64,000 bases of DNA from Doris montereyensis (Eukaryota; Mollusca; Gastropoda; Nudibranchia; Dorididae), in the NCBI GenBank assembly GCA_037039925.1, contig JAXRKP010000234.1, forward strand, positions 307,001 to 371,000, in the 5' to 3' direction. The notes under the pieces were generated by a model. The model saw only the letters and a program-made list of their open reading frames with translations. It had not been told where the DNA came from and did not search any database. The translations under genes were made by a program, and so were the position numbers. This document shows, piece after piece, positions 1 to 11,942 of this stretch (positions are counted from its first letter, which is position 1; each line of letters starts with the position of its first letter).

Positions 1-802
1 TTTCTTGTGTTGCAATAAAATCTAATTAATAATTGTGATTTTTATATCATTCTTGTAAATAAAATGTTGTATCTCCGTGTGTCTAGACCTATTTACACTA
101 GTTCTAGTTCTGGATGAAGATGTTCTTCTGTCCAACGAACGAGTTGAAAGAAATAGGACCCGAAAAGAAAAGAAAAAAATGAACTAGTAGTAAGGTTGAG
201 ACATTTAATAATTTGTTAGAGAATTTGAGAATTGAAAACAGACTTCACAAAATACTAAATTACATTTTATGACCATGGATCAATATATGTAAAACTACAG
301 GGGCGTTTAGCTTGTTTCGGGTATTCCTGATTAGACTTCCTTCTTTTCTCATTATAATAATCATCACCACTAATGTTGGCATTATTATTTGCAGTATTAG
401 AATGATTATTAAGAAGAATATAAATGGTAAGAGTAGTTACACTGTTTTTGTAATAACATTATTATTTATGAATAATGATGTAGGTACTCACTTCCCTCGT
501 ATTTTACTATAATTAGGGATTTAAGCTCCACACAAAAGAGTTACCAACGATCTCTACTGAAACAAGGGCAGATAATTTTTGCACACTAAACGCCCCATTG
601 AAAGTCTCTGATTTGAATCAGATATTGTGTGTGTGCAGTCATAAGAAATTTATGCAAATTTTGAAAGAGAACCAATTTCGTCCTGACCCTACAGTTAAAA
701 AAAAAATGTTTTGTTTTTTTTTTCACAATGAGCAGATCTGATTGACAATGAACAATTTTGAATGTTATATTTATTTACAATCACATCTTTTATGCCATCT
801 AG
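1..802. other. AT-rich DNA upstream of the first visible SSBP1 exon
   Basis: I see no supportable coding exon here. SSBP1 must have at least one earlier exon carrying the start codon and mitochondrial leader, because the exon at 803 opens with a splice acceptor in phase 0. I could not pick a convincing ATG exon in this stretch. It may lie here unrecognised or to the left of the window. Confidence 0.5.
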
Positions 803-3800
803 GTCACCAACCTTCTTGGAAGACAATGCAACAGGACCTTAACATATGATAACAATCCTGTCACAGAAGAAGTAAATGAAGGCATACGGGAAAGACCAAG
901 AACAGAGCGATGTAATCTTACAGCTGAGTAGATGTGTTAAATTGTTAAATAAATATAAACTTACAATTGTCTATCATTTATCTGTGTTTATCATCACTTT
1001 TATAGATCTTAGGAACATAATTACTTTTCTTTGCACTTTTTTGCCTTAAATTATTTTAATTGTTTTATTATTATTTTTATACAAGAAGATTGAGGAAAAA
1101 AGAATGCCACTTGAAAACCTATTAGTGTTATCATTTTCAGTCTCTCAATTCAAATGTTAGCTAAAAAAAACCAGCTAAAAATTCCTGAAACAAACAAAAC
1201 CTGAGAGAAAAAAACCCAAACAATAAGTAACATGGGAACTAACCCCTGTTGAAAACAGCTTCATGTTTTGATTACGTATTTGTGTTTCTCCTTTGACACT
1301 TTCAAATATAAAATTTGAGAAGACATCTATTAAATGCTAAATGTTATGACAGGATTTAATTCGAGTTATTATCCAGAACAGTCTGCCAATCAAATTTGAG
1401 ACTTGTTCAAACACCATGGTTTTCCTCTAGATTTCTATATATTATGTAAAATAATAACTGTTTGATTTTCCAAATTTTTCCTTTTCAAAATATAAGACGA
1501 TACGTACTTGAGATATAGGTGACTTCATAAGTGTATTAAACTCGTTCTTTGCTCTGATTTTCCATGCTTTTTCATAATTGCCCTCATCATTTGTTTACAG
1601 GTGTTAATAAGGTGACACTGATAGGTCGAATAGGAAAAGATGGTATGATGAGGGGAACTGAACAGCAGCCTTGTTTAATCCTGCCTCTTGCCACAAACTT
1701 TACATATAGGCAAGGTGATACAGGTAGGTAGTTTATTGAAAAGTTTCTAACATTTTCTATCCCCAAACATTTACAGCGCAACACACATTCGTAGAACTTG
1801 CCGAGGCATCAGATCTAGTTTGAGGAATCCATGATTCTGGGAAAACGGGAATGCATAAGGTGACAAGGGAAACTGCACTTACAGGATACTTCATGGACTT
1901 CATTATTTTTGTTCTTGGTTTCTAGGGTGAGAAAGGCTATTTGTTTTTACCAACCATTTCCAGATGAGAAATATAGATCTACAGTATAAAAAAAAAAAGG
2001 ATAACAAGTACAGTAGTGACCTCCTGAATGCCCTGTTGCTTGGGAAGCAGAGAAAACGGCATTTAGGTGAAACAGACATTTAGGCGAAAATAGGTCAGGG
2101 GCAACAATTGGTGGGGGTGATCATCAAGATGCAGATGGGGAAGAAATTCAACAATTACCTCCCTTGTTGGTCATTTTAATAAACCAGGCTTTCTTTACAA
2201 AACTGTATTTCAATGCCCCATTTTATTTTATCTTGTCTGTTGACCATTGCTCGCCATAAAGGCCCGAAGGCACAATGGAAACGACTAATGCCAGACAGGG
2301 GAGCAATAAAACTGTTCATGTCTTGTCCCTCAATCGGGATGAGTGTCTGGTCTATTGAAAACACCAGGTGATTGCATGCCACTTACAACATCAAGAAAAA
2401 GCTGTGGGTGGAGTCTGGTAGACTGTTCAATTCTTATTGTCTAGTGACAAACCAGTGATCCAATGGGACAAAAGTTGTGTTGTACAGTGGGTGGAGTTAT
2501 GAAAAGAAGACTGGTCAATAGGTATGAAGGTTGGTTACACTGCATGACATATTGTTGACGGGCATACACCATATTAGCGATGGAATTACATGAATGTATG
2601 ATTTTTTTCAAAAGAACTTTTAATCAATTACGAACATATTTTATGATAATTTGGAGAAGATGATACCTGGAGTTGCCGTTGAGACCGGGCATTTAGGCGA
2701 AAATCTTGGTTTTGAAACGGGTATTTAGAGGGGCAATTTATATCGAAAAAAATAGGTTTCACACAGATTGCAGGCATTTAGGCAAAATAGGCATTTAGGC
2801 GGTCACTACTGTATTCGACATTAACAGCGAACAGCGTATTGTGAATATATTGGGAATGCAAGATGTAAAGAGATTGATGTGATGAAGTGAGAATGCAGCA
2901 CAGCATCGATCAGTGATAGTACAACTACACATGCATAATGTGTTACCTGCCTCTCACTTCAGCTTAGCATAGGATATGTTAAGTTGTTGGCTGGCAGGCT
3001 TTTTAGACTTTGCACTGCTTAAGCAGCTCACAAATAGTTCAAAATCCATGAACAAATTTGACTTTTGCGTGGCAAGAATGTAAGAAAATATAAAGGAAAT
3101 AAATTGGGACAGTGCCTTTGTTCGGAGAATCCGTGAATTTTATGAACGTGTGTTCGATGGGTGCGTGTTGCACTGTATTTCTCTATTTTCATCATCCTTC
3201 CTTTGCTTTTTCCTTTTGTGATAGGTCATTGAGTTTTAATTCTTTAATTAGTGGCTATTGTCTTTTCTTTTGTGCTTTGCTTGTTTCCACTCCATTTACA
3301 ATTTCTTCCTCTTGATGGATGGCATGTACTAAAGGGAGGTCCTACTTGTTTCATTTATTCTTCTATGTCTGTTTTTCATTTTGCTATATCTTCGTAATTG
3401 ACTCAAGGATGAATATCGATGAATTGATCGTTCTTATCTAATGTATCTATCTCTTGAAAATTTTGATAGGATAGTTAATAAGTTAACTTCATAACTAATA
3501 ATTGTTAAATGAAAAGTTTAACTTTTTCATCAACAGGCGAGTTCATGACCAAAACAGATTGGCATAGGATTTGTGTGTTCAGTCCAGGAGTAATGTCATA
3601 CGCAAAAAGATTAGGGAAAGGGTAAGTACATATACATTCATTCAGTTTACATTGCTGTTGTATAGACGAAGGATTTTTATCTCTTCTTAGACTAAAGATT
3701 TTACGATAAGCTATGGCTATGTCACTAGACCATACATTATTGTCAGGTTGACAGTTAAAAGACTTAAAGAGGTAGAGCAAGGGTTTCAAATTTGAACTTG

Positions 3801-6800
3801 AATTCTTTACAACCGTTAGTCCTGTGCCACTTAAACATTCAAAGCATTGCAGTTACTACGGTAGGTGTAAGCTAAAACATTTGCCAAGTGGGAAGCCCAA
3901 GGCCATCTTGTTTTATCTCTATTTTTCAAAAAAATTTTAGAAATAAGCTTACAAATGTTTGACTTCTTTGCAAAATGTATGGAAAGAGAACAAAATGCAG
4001 TCCTGATACTAAAACTAAATGGGTGCCATCGACATATATATGTCTGGATCTGGATCTGCCTCTGGAATCTAAGTTACAAAAAAGGCAAAAGTATGCCCAT
4101 TGCTGCAACTGTAAAATGAACACAGCACATTGATACAGTCAATTCTTTAGGGACAGAAATGGGGCTAGAGTCTTTCTGAAATCATCTGTGTTTTTGTTTT
4201 TCACAACGTCCTGTGGTAGTCCACTCCAATCTATAATAGCTCTGGGAGAGAAGCCGTATTTATAGGTATCTGTTCTGGTGTGTGATTGTATTATTATTTT
4301 AATGAGTTGCCATGTCTGGTAGTTACTTCTCTAGTTTTGTAGATAATGTTGGTTGAAGATAATGCCTTAATTGCCTCTGATGGCTTACAACATGTCATTA
4401 AAATGTTGATGCATAACCCCTTTTGTATAAGGTCACCTCTATAAAAAGAGCAACAGTTGGACACAGTACAAGATAACTCTGAGCTTGTGAAATGCCTGTT
4501 AAAGTTGTGCTTATAGCATACCTTCAACAACAGTTAATATTGTCTTTATTTGGTTAAATTGAGCAAATGATGTTTATTTAACGTTCCCATGATTATTGGT
4601 GATCTTACACGTCGTCCTACGTTTTTGTGTGTGTAGATATTGTGATATTGAAACAATTTCCGTATTTTTATGTGTTGCCCTAAAAGAAATAGCTAAAAAA
4701 CCATATGGCGTTTGTTTTCATGTCATTTACTTGTCGAGTCACCATACATAAAGAAACAATTTATTTGACTAATAACTCAAATGCTTGCTGCTTATAAGGA
4801 TATCAGTGATAAAGAGTAAGAAGAAAGAATCCTGTGGAGGAAAATGTTGTTTTTTCCCCTTGTAAGCAATGTTCTTATAACAACTAGCACTGTATGAGAA
4901 TTTCGATTTGGGTGTGTCAAAGTGAATGCATTGACAATCTTAATCTTACTTCATTATTTAATCTAAAATATTTTATCATATTTATCCCTTTTCAGTGATC
5001 GAGTTTATGTTGAAGGAAGTTTGTCATACCAAAGAATAAAGGATGAAAGTGAAAATCAAAGGTCTATTACGTCAATCATAGCACGTAAGTTGTTCTTTGT
5101 TTCTTGTTTTTCTTTTCCCTTTTTTAATGTTTTCATGTTTGATTCTTGCTTTTGCAAGGCTTTAATTTAAAGTCTCATAAACAATTAGAAAATTACTATT
5201 AGGTATCTAAAAAGAAATATACATTATACAGTTCCCATTAGGACGCATTGGTATTGCCCATAAAATAGGAAAATGAATGAAATTAGGAGTGCTAACTGAT
5301 CTAGGTATTATAAGCAGTACATATTTACACAGCCAACTATTGTGCCAGTGGTAACTTAACACCATAAAGAAAATGGCTGGCATTACAGTAGTTACTGCCT
5401 AAATGCCCACTGCTTGGGAAGCAGAGAAAATGGCATTTATGGAGAAATCAGTCAGGGCAAAAGATTGGGAGTGATCAATGGACAGACAAGGATAAAGATT
5501 CATAACCAGGTGGTTTGTTTTAGAAGTCCTCAGTTTTATCTAAAATTGAATGCGAGAAATAGGGACACCTGAAGACCGAAAGCACACTGGATACGGCGAA
5601 TGCGAGACGAGGGAGCAATGAAACTGTTCAAACATGATGCGTAGCTGGTCAATTAAAAATGCCAGGCAATGTCTTGCAACTTGTGACATCAAGGAAAGTG
5701 CCATTGGTGGAGTCTGGAAGACTGTTCAATTCAATTGCCTTGTGACAAACCAGTGATCCAATTGGACAAAGACTGTACAGTAAAATGAGTGGAATTAAGA
5801 AGAGAAGACTGGTCATCTTTTATTAAAGTACATTTGATAGGTATATAAAGGGTGATTACAATGCATGGCATATTGTTGACGGGCATTGATTATCAATATT
5901 AGCGATGGGATTACATGTATAATAGAATTATTTTTTTTTAAAGTCAATTACGGCTGTACTTTATGATTAATTAGAGATTATACCTGCAATTGCCGTTGAA
6001 ACTGGGCGTTTAGGTTCACTCAGATTGTGGGCATTTAGGAGAACCACATTTAGGCGCTAACTACTGTATAACGAAAACACCTTCAGCCAGTATTATTACA
6101 AGGGAGATAATCAATGTTGATGTAAGGTACATAGTTTTATGTAAATCTACAAGAACCAGGGAAAAGTTAAGTTTGACAATACAATGTAGATCTACTGCAT
6201 GTGGAAAGACTACTATAGTACAATGTATGAAGAGGAATATGAAGCGGTAATGAAATGAAAGGCCTTATAGATAGAAAACAGGACAATAACAGAGACATGT
6301 TTGGTTGGCCCACCCTTCATCATCAGCAAGGAGACATAGAAACAATAACTACTAAACACGAATGGAACTAATCCATCGCACAATTTCAATCAGCAGAGCA
6401 AACCTCACAATAACAATAAACAATAATGAAAGATCAGAAGAAAACAAAATAGAACTAGTCATAAGAGAGATGGCGAGAGAGGACAGGGAAAAGAGGGAGA
6501 GAGAGAAAAGGAGAAAAATGAAACAGACAGTTAGAAAGGAGAGAGAAATAATGAGAGAGTGGGAGAGAGAGAGATATGAGGTGTCATACAGAAAGGGGTG
6601 AAGGACCATACTAATGTTGCAATTGACTAATGGTTTACTGTTTAGGCCATGAGGATGGTAAGTACTACATTTGCGGATGAGGCCGCATTCCACCTGAAAT
6701 CTGTCACACCAGGCGCCATAACATTGGTGACAGAGATGTCTAAGACAGCTCGGTGGTCATTTAAGTTAAAACGGATGGAGCAGGGTTTAGAGTAACAGTG

Positions 6801-8125
6801 TCTGTGGTCATTACGATGTTGGATAAAACTAGTAATCGGCTAAGAGAAGGCCAGTTTCTCCAATGTGTGTCATTGGACGTTGTTTACAGAAGATGGTGTA
6901 AACGATGTTTCTGCTGGTACAGTGAAGCCTGAAGTGACTTAAGTTCACAGTTGGGGAAGGATATGGAGACCACTTCCTCAACATATGGGCAGGTATTACA
7001 ATGTGTCCTACCACACCGGCGGGTGCCTGTGTAGGAAGGGGTACGTATTCGGCTGTGGACCAGGAGATTGTGAAGATTGCTGTCTTGCCTGTAAACAAAA
7101 AAGGTGGATCAGAGAATACATCTCTTGTGAAAGGATCATTCTGTGTAAAAGTAAAAGTTCCTCCAAGTCTACTACAGCCTATAGAGCTGGAGCTTATCCC
7201 GGTTTCTATAGCGTGAAGCGGAACAGGTAATAATAATAATCACCTTCTGGACAGGACGCTACGCAGAGTTTTATTCCCAATCTAGTATTTGTACCCACTT
7301 TGTACATGGATCGAGTGGGGGAAATGTGTGTTAAGTGTCTTTCCTGAGGAACACGTCGGATTTGAACTCAGGACCTCATGATCCCGTCCGGCAGCCTAAC
7401 CACTCGGCCACCAACGCAACTGGATCATTCTGTAGGATGGAATAATGTTTCAATACGAAGTCCTTAACATGTTATTTGTTGGGATGGTATGTTATGATAA
7501 GTTTCACTCAGTCATTAGGACTTTTGTCTATATTTTGGCATGATCAAGGGTGCTGCAGTGTACTTTTAATTCGGTTGAGGGTGGATGAGATGATATACTG
7601 TGGCAATCCTCTTCTCTGGAAGAATTCACCCATTCTATCGGCCTGTTCTGCAAAAATTTTTTTCCAGAAAAGTCACTTCGGATGTTGATATTTTGAAGGT
7701 GTAGTGAATGGCTGGATAAGATGTTTGGACAGTCTTGATGTCGGCTAAATTTCAATCAATAAAATTCAACTCCTGTCTTTCTTTCTCTTCCCATCCCCAC
7801 TCACACCCCACCCCTCTTGAAAGCTGGCATTTCATGACAATTACATGTAGTCCTTTTAGTGTAGACAGAAGGTCATTTCAATATGTAGCCAGTTTGTCAT
7901 AACGACAAATAAAAAAAAATATGTGGGACTCTCTTTTGTATTAGAAGCTTCCCCTGTTACCCATGTGATTTTATTGATAATTTTGTTTCTTCTGTTTCAT
8001 ACAGTACACATGTAATTACATGTACTATAACTTTAATGCCTGGTTTTATATCTTGCATTTCAGACGAAGTTACCCTCCTCAGTCGGCCAAGAAGCCTTGA
8101 AGATAATCAACCAGTTGAAGAATGA
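803..8125 (+). CDS. SSBP1: Mitochondrial single-stranded DNA-binding protein (5' end missing)
   Basis: SSBP1 is a tetrameric OB-fold protein that coats single-stranded mtDNA at the replication fork and works with Twinkle and the mitochondrial polymerase. Exons seen: 803-911, 1601-1723, 3537-3621, 4996-5084, 8064-8125, all with GT/AG borders and compatible phases. They give 155 codons plus TGA without a frame break. The start exon is missing, so the complete protein would be somewhat longer than the roughly 150 residues usual for the animal precursor. Diagnostic segments are VNKVTLIGRIGKDGMMR (OB-fold strand 1), LPLATNFTYRQGD, and KTDWHRICVFSPG, which aligns with the family's TTWHRISVF. The last exon encodes HEVTLLSRPRS, matching the usual C-terminal II(F)LS strand, and stops a little after it. 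The exon at 803 (start VTNLLGRQCNRTL) covers the region between leader and mature protein. Identity is confident from motif order; the exact N-terminus is unknown. Confidence 0.88.
2011..2811. mobile_element. Tc1/mariner-like MITE, copy 1
   Basis: This 801-bp non-coding element lies in an SSBP1 intron. The ends are inverted repeats: the left begins CAGTAGTGACCTCCTGAATG and the right, read in reverse complement, begins CAGTAGTGACCGCCTAAATG. A TA dinucleotide sits outside each end (2009-2010 and 2812-2813), the target duplication expected for Tc1/mariner. The motif GGCATTTAGGC recurs several times near both ends as subterminal repeats. No transposase is visible, so it is non-autonomous. Confidence 0.72.
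4139..4281 (-). mobile_element. CR1-like LINE, C-terminal ORF2 remnant
   Basis: The reverse strand reads YKYGFSPRAIIDWSGLPQDV followed by NKNTDDFRKTLAPF and a stop. This is the typical end of a CR1/jockey-type LINE polyprotein (FFPRTI..WN.LP..VV....T..FK..L). Only about 45 codons survive. It lies in an SSBP1 intron, antisense to the gene. Confidence 0.55.
5386..6066. mobile_element. Tc1/mariner-like MITE, copy 2
   Basis: This is a second, diverged 681-bp copy of the element at 2011-2811, in the same orientation and within a later SSBP1 intron. The left end is CAGTAGTTACTGCCTAAATG; the right end in reverse complement is CAGTAGTTAGCGCCTAAATG. TA flanks both ends (5384-5385, 6067-6068). Internal blocks are shared in order with copy 1, for example GCTTGGGAAGCAGAGAAAA near the left end and ATTGTTGACGGGCAT near the right end. 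It carries internal deletions relative to copy 1. Confidence 0.72.
6590..7050 (-). mobile_element. Penelope-like retroelement fragment (CxxxxCxxC finger + GIY-YIG endonuclease)
   Basis: On the reverse strand, allowing for frameshifts, the order is: CGRTHCNTCPYVEEVVS (a cysteine cluster), CTSRNIVYTIFCKQ..MTHIGET (the GIY-YIG core with the conserved GET), HRNDHRHCYSKP..IRFNLNDH, and ECGLIRK..TYHPHGLN at the end. This is the domain order of the GIY-YIG endonuclease module at the 3' end of many Penelope-like elements. The frame changes at least twice, so it is not functional as read. It lies in the last SSBP1 intron, antisense, next to a SINE. No reverse transcriptase part is visible upstream. 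Confidence 0.6.
7156..7418 (-). mobile_element. tRNA-derived SINE, family A
   Basis: The reverse strand starts with a class II tRNA-like head (GGTGGCCGAGTGGTTAGGCT, an A box of Leu/Ser type). A B-box region with a diverged GAGTTCAAATCC follows, then a conserved body around TCCTCAGGAAAGACACTTAA and a tail region around CCGGGATAAGCTCCAGCTCT. The same body occurs at 16600, 20547, 27534, 27733, 41780, 59987, 61545 and 62352. Confidence 0.75.
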
Positions 8126-8255
8126 ACTTTTTATATTCTCGAAATGTTTTATATTCATTATTCTTTCATGTAGCTGTAATTTGAATTTGTGTTTATTTTA
8201 ATTCAAGCACTGTTGATTTTTACTCTGAAGCATTGAAATGTTTTATAGGAATGGA

Positions 8256-8261
8256 AATAAA
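8256..8261 (+). promoter_or_regulatory. Polyadenylation signal of SSBP1
   Basis: AATAAA lies 131 bases after the SSBP1 stop codon, in sense orientation. It is the first canonical signal after the stop. Confidence 0.6.
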
Positions 8262-8913
8262 ACCCCTACAAATTAATGTTTTGATTTTTGTTGACTTGTT
8301 TGTTCAGGATGTAAATTTGATAAATCTGAGCCCCCTTTTTAGTCACTAAAATGATTTATTGATGTCCGTTACCGCTATATATTTTGCCATAAAACAAAAT
8401 TAATATGCACATGTTTCTTAACATGAAATGTGTACATAGCTTATAATCATCTCTACGGTGAAAGTCTCAAACCGTGTAAGTTGTAAGTCTAAGTTTGAAT
8501 GTTTTGAGAAAATCAAAGAACAAACTGCACAGTTTAATCTATTTTCACAGACATACACAGTGTGCAAGTGTAAAAAACTACACCCAATACAAGGATTGTT
8601 CATATGGTTATCATACAGGTTTCTGTTGATATTTGTGCCACAGAATCCTAATTAGACAAAGCCTAGGGGCTTCCGAATGTTAAAAAAGCGGGGGAAAAGG
8701 TGTTACTAATTTTAGAATTACAGTTTGCAACTTTCACTGTTGATATGACATTTTGGACGTCAAATGTTTTGTCTTTACACTTCAATGAGAAAAAAAAAAA
8801 AAAAAAAAAACAATCCCCAGTGTTTTATAAGTAGCTGTGCTCTTTAAAATTTTCTTGTTTTATTTCCCTCTGTGTTTTGGTGGGTTTGTTTCTTTAACAG
8901 ATTATCTGTGGGC
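8262..8913. other. Intergenic DNA, no gene seen
   Basis: AT-rich DNA after the SSBP1 poly(A) signal. It contains an A run near 8790-8810. I see no conserved coding or RNA signal. Confidence 0.5.
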
Positions 8914-9011
8914 TGTCGATGGGTGCTACCACACAATCAGCAGGTCCTTCTTCTTTCCTTTCAGTCTTTCACATGCCTCCTATCTTTCAGTTTCCTCTCT
9001 ATTTACTATTA
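8914..9011 (-). repeat. Dispersed repeat family B, left half (split by a MITE)
   Basis: The reverse strand matches the 3' half of a roughly 130-bp repeat seen many times here (AAAGGAAAGAAG..GGACCTGC then GCACCCATC). The other half continues at 9792-9850 on the far side of the MITE at 9012-9789. Confidence 0.55.
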
Positions 9012-9789
9012 CAGTGGAGTCCACTTATAACGAGTCCTGAAATAACGAGAAGTCGGTTGAAACGACACTATTCTAAAACCCCGTTTTTTTCTCCTTCTTA
9101 ATCTTTGTAAATAAAATATTGCTATAGCGCAATCAGACAAACACGTGAGTCGGTTACATCGGAATATTGCTTCTGCTGTGCTCAGTGCATAAACCAATAA
9201 AAGCTTGCCAGTTGAGAAACTTGTTGGTGATCTAGCGGAACAAAGAATAGGAGAGCCCCTGTGTGCCAACAATGAAGGCTGGGGCGAATGAGTGGGGAGG
9301 GTGTGGCATGCGCAGACAAGCAGAACGCATCGCGTAATTACTGATAGTGATACATGTAGTGATAGTGATAGGCCAGCCTAGATCTACCACTACCAGTACC
9401 ATGCCTCTCACTTCTCCGATGCGGGGATGGAGAGGTCACAGTGCTGTGATGGATGGAGAGAATGTGTGGGCAAGGTGTGGTGTGTAGTGTGTACCTGATG
9501 TGCGCAAGCACGCGAAACGCACCGCAGGGTGTGGTGGGGTGGGGGACAACACAGCGGGCGAGTTAGCCTTGAGTCTAGAACTAGAGGCTTTTTTTTCTGA
9601 TCGCCAACGCCAAGCTGTCAACATTGCTAATTGCTAGTGCTAGAGAAAGAATCCTGACTTCATCCTGGCCATAGATTAGGCCTACTTGATTATTTCCCTT
9701 GAATTTATTACTGGATCCCTTATAACGTGAATCCTGCTATAACGGATTTTTCACACCAGCCCCCCCCTCGTTATAACAGGATTCCACTG
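9012..9789. mobile_element. pogo/Tigger-like MITE
   Basis: A 778-bp element with inverted termini. The left end is CAGTGGAGTCCACTTATAAC; the right end in reverse complement is CAGTGGAATCCTGTTATAAC. TA dinucleotides flank it (9010-9011 and 9790-9791). Phrases of the TTATAACG/ATAACGGA kind near both ends resemble pogo-type termini. No transposase ORF is visible. It split a pre-existing family B repeat. Confidence 0.68.
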
Positions 9790-9791
9790 TA

Positions 9792-10175
9792 TTAAGATCA
9801 TGCATCTGGTGGACAGGAGGGTAAATCCCAAAGAAACAAACAAACAAACCTGATCTGATAGATTTAGTATCACATTTGTCTTTTCTACCTTCTTGGCAGG
9901 CCATTTGATACTGTGGTAGCGAAAGGTCATCCTTCTTTCCTTTCACTCTTTCTCATGTCTTTTTTTTAATATCTTGCTGCTTCCTCTTAGTTCGTGGGTG
10001 CTACTGAATGGTAGGTCCTACTTCTTTCTTTTCACTCTTTCATCTCTGTTTCCTCTTAATTCACCATGAGATCACCAAATATGGTGGACCGGGTAAATTG
10101 CAATGAAACAAACAAATTCCTCATAATTCACCCTGAGGTCAAAGCATATGGTGGATGGGGTAAATTTCAATGAAT
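9792..10175 (-). repeat. Family B repeat copies: right half of the split copy plus further partial copies
   Basis: From 9792 to about 9850 the reverse strand supplies the missing 5' half of the split copy (GTTTGTTTCTTTGGGATTTA, CCACCAGATGCATGATCTT). From about 9895 to 10175 at least two more copies follow, including the block that reads GTAAATTTCAATGAATG on the + strand. Their edges are blurred. Confidence 0.5.
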
Positions 10176-11883
10176 GAAATCTTTATACCTTAATTTTCAA
10201 GAAACTGGCATAATTTTGAAATTTAAAAATATAGGCCTATTCTTTTTTGTTTGCAATTGCTCTCTGAGTCAGAGTGCTTCTTTATCCTTCAGAATGAGAC
10301 GTCAGAAACGATCAAGTTATTTCTACATAGACTCCACAACAAAGAGAAATGATAAAATAATGTATGCAGGTTTATTATCTTAAAAATGGCACAAAAGCAG
10401 ATTTAACATTTTGTACAAGATACTATAAGATAACTGCGCTCAATGTCATATCGTATTATCTGTATTAAGCACACCGAATCTAATAAGTGCACCCTTCCAT
10501 TTTGGGGAAGAAAAGAGCTCGAGTTATAAAATAAAAATAAACAAATGTGTTGATGGATGGAAAAAAAACCCACACTTCAAACCCCCAATGTACATATCAA
10601 AAACCCCTATAGTAACGCATCAAACAAAACGACAACTCCCCAGCTAAACTGAAGACATGTACAGGGCTATATAGTAATGACAGGTATATTATTATAGTAG
10701 GAGTGAAAACAAGCAAGCAAATAAAAATCCTCTCCTTCGCCACCCACCACTTCCCTCCAGCAACAATAGGTATCATGGAATTGAAGGGGCCTATCAGCTT
10801 CACACTTTGCGCCTAGACACAGAATGCAATTAGCATGTTAGGTGTTTCACGATCTATCAGTTTCAGCGTGGCGGAGTTGATTATAGGACCTTGTGGCATT
10901 AGTAACAAATAGTATAAGTTTTGGTTTAAACAGGCAAGCCTAACATACTACACTGATAATCTTACATGGCATACACTTCGCATCACGAAACAATAGTAGT
11001 AATAGTACTAAAAAAAGACGTAATAAAAGGGGAAGAAACTAAGAATAACAGGTTCAAGTAGAGTTCATTCCATCCCGCTCCGTGTTTCTGCAAAGCAATT
11101 AATTATCGATCGATAAAGTCAAGAGGCACTTAACAATTTGATGTAGCTGTGTGTGATCATAAAAGAAATAGAAATAAATAAATAGTCAGAGAGATGAGCA
11201 ATTCATGGATAAAAACAGGAAGCTGTTACAATACAGTACTTTTTATGCAAACAAAACAACACAATATGTAATTGCCAGCAATGACAAAGACATTAGAAGT
11301 AAGTTCAGAAAGGTATCCAATGCACCCCTAATAGCTTCTAAGCGCAACATGTGTCTAATATAATGGAAAATACAGTATGCTATCTATGCTGTAAGATAAG
11401 ACAGAAACGTTAGTAAGGGTAGATTTCCACATACAGGACGCAGGATTTCTGAAATAAGGATTGCACATATTTTGAACTTTGAGGCATTTTTATTCCACAT
11501 ATTCAATACAAATTTTCATAATTATATTACAAGGAACAAGACTTGTGACAACTAAGTGTAAGTTTCAGTAATTTATTTAGTTGAAAATCATTCTTCAACT
11601 TTAAAAGGTAAAATGTATAGAAAACAAATGAGTTTCAATATGTAAGACACTCTTATTTTTACAAAGAATCATACTTAAATGTGGCAAAAGACCAATAAAA
11701 AAAAAAGGCAAAAAAGACAAAAACATGTAAAGAAAACCCTTTACTGGCTTTAGCAGAATGAGAAACAAGACAAATGTCATAACTACCACCATTGTCAAAA
11801 AACACAAGCATGATTGCAAATAAAATACCCTCCATTCTTCACTTCCAGCAGGCTCAAAGATCTCTATATATTATATGAATTTA
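10176..11883. other. Intergenic DNA between convergent SSBP1 and CARS1
   Basis: AT-rich sequence with short open frames that have no recognisable composition or motifs. I see no gene here. Confidence 0.5.
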
Positions 11884-11889
11884 TTTATT
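11884..11889 (-). promoter_or_regulatory. Polyadenylation signal of CARS1
   Basis: TTTATT on the + strand is AATAAA on the CARS1 strand, 54 bases past the CARS1 stop codon at 11943-11945. Confidence 0.55.
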
Positions 11890-11942
11890 GCAAGAAAAAA
11901 CTTACATTTACATTTGTAAATAAATATCACTACATTATTACA

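Noticed and set aside
312..512. 66-codon + strand frame as SSBP1 exon 1
   Set aside because: It starts with TTG, is rich in Ile and has no mitochondrial-leader character or matching donor.
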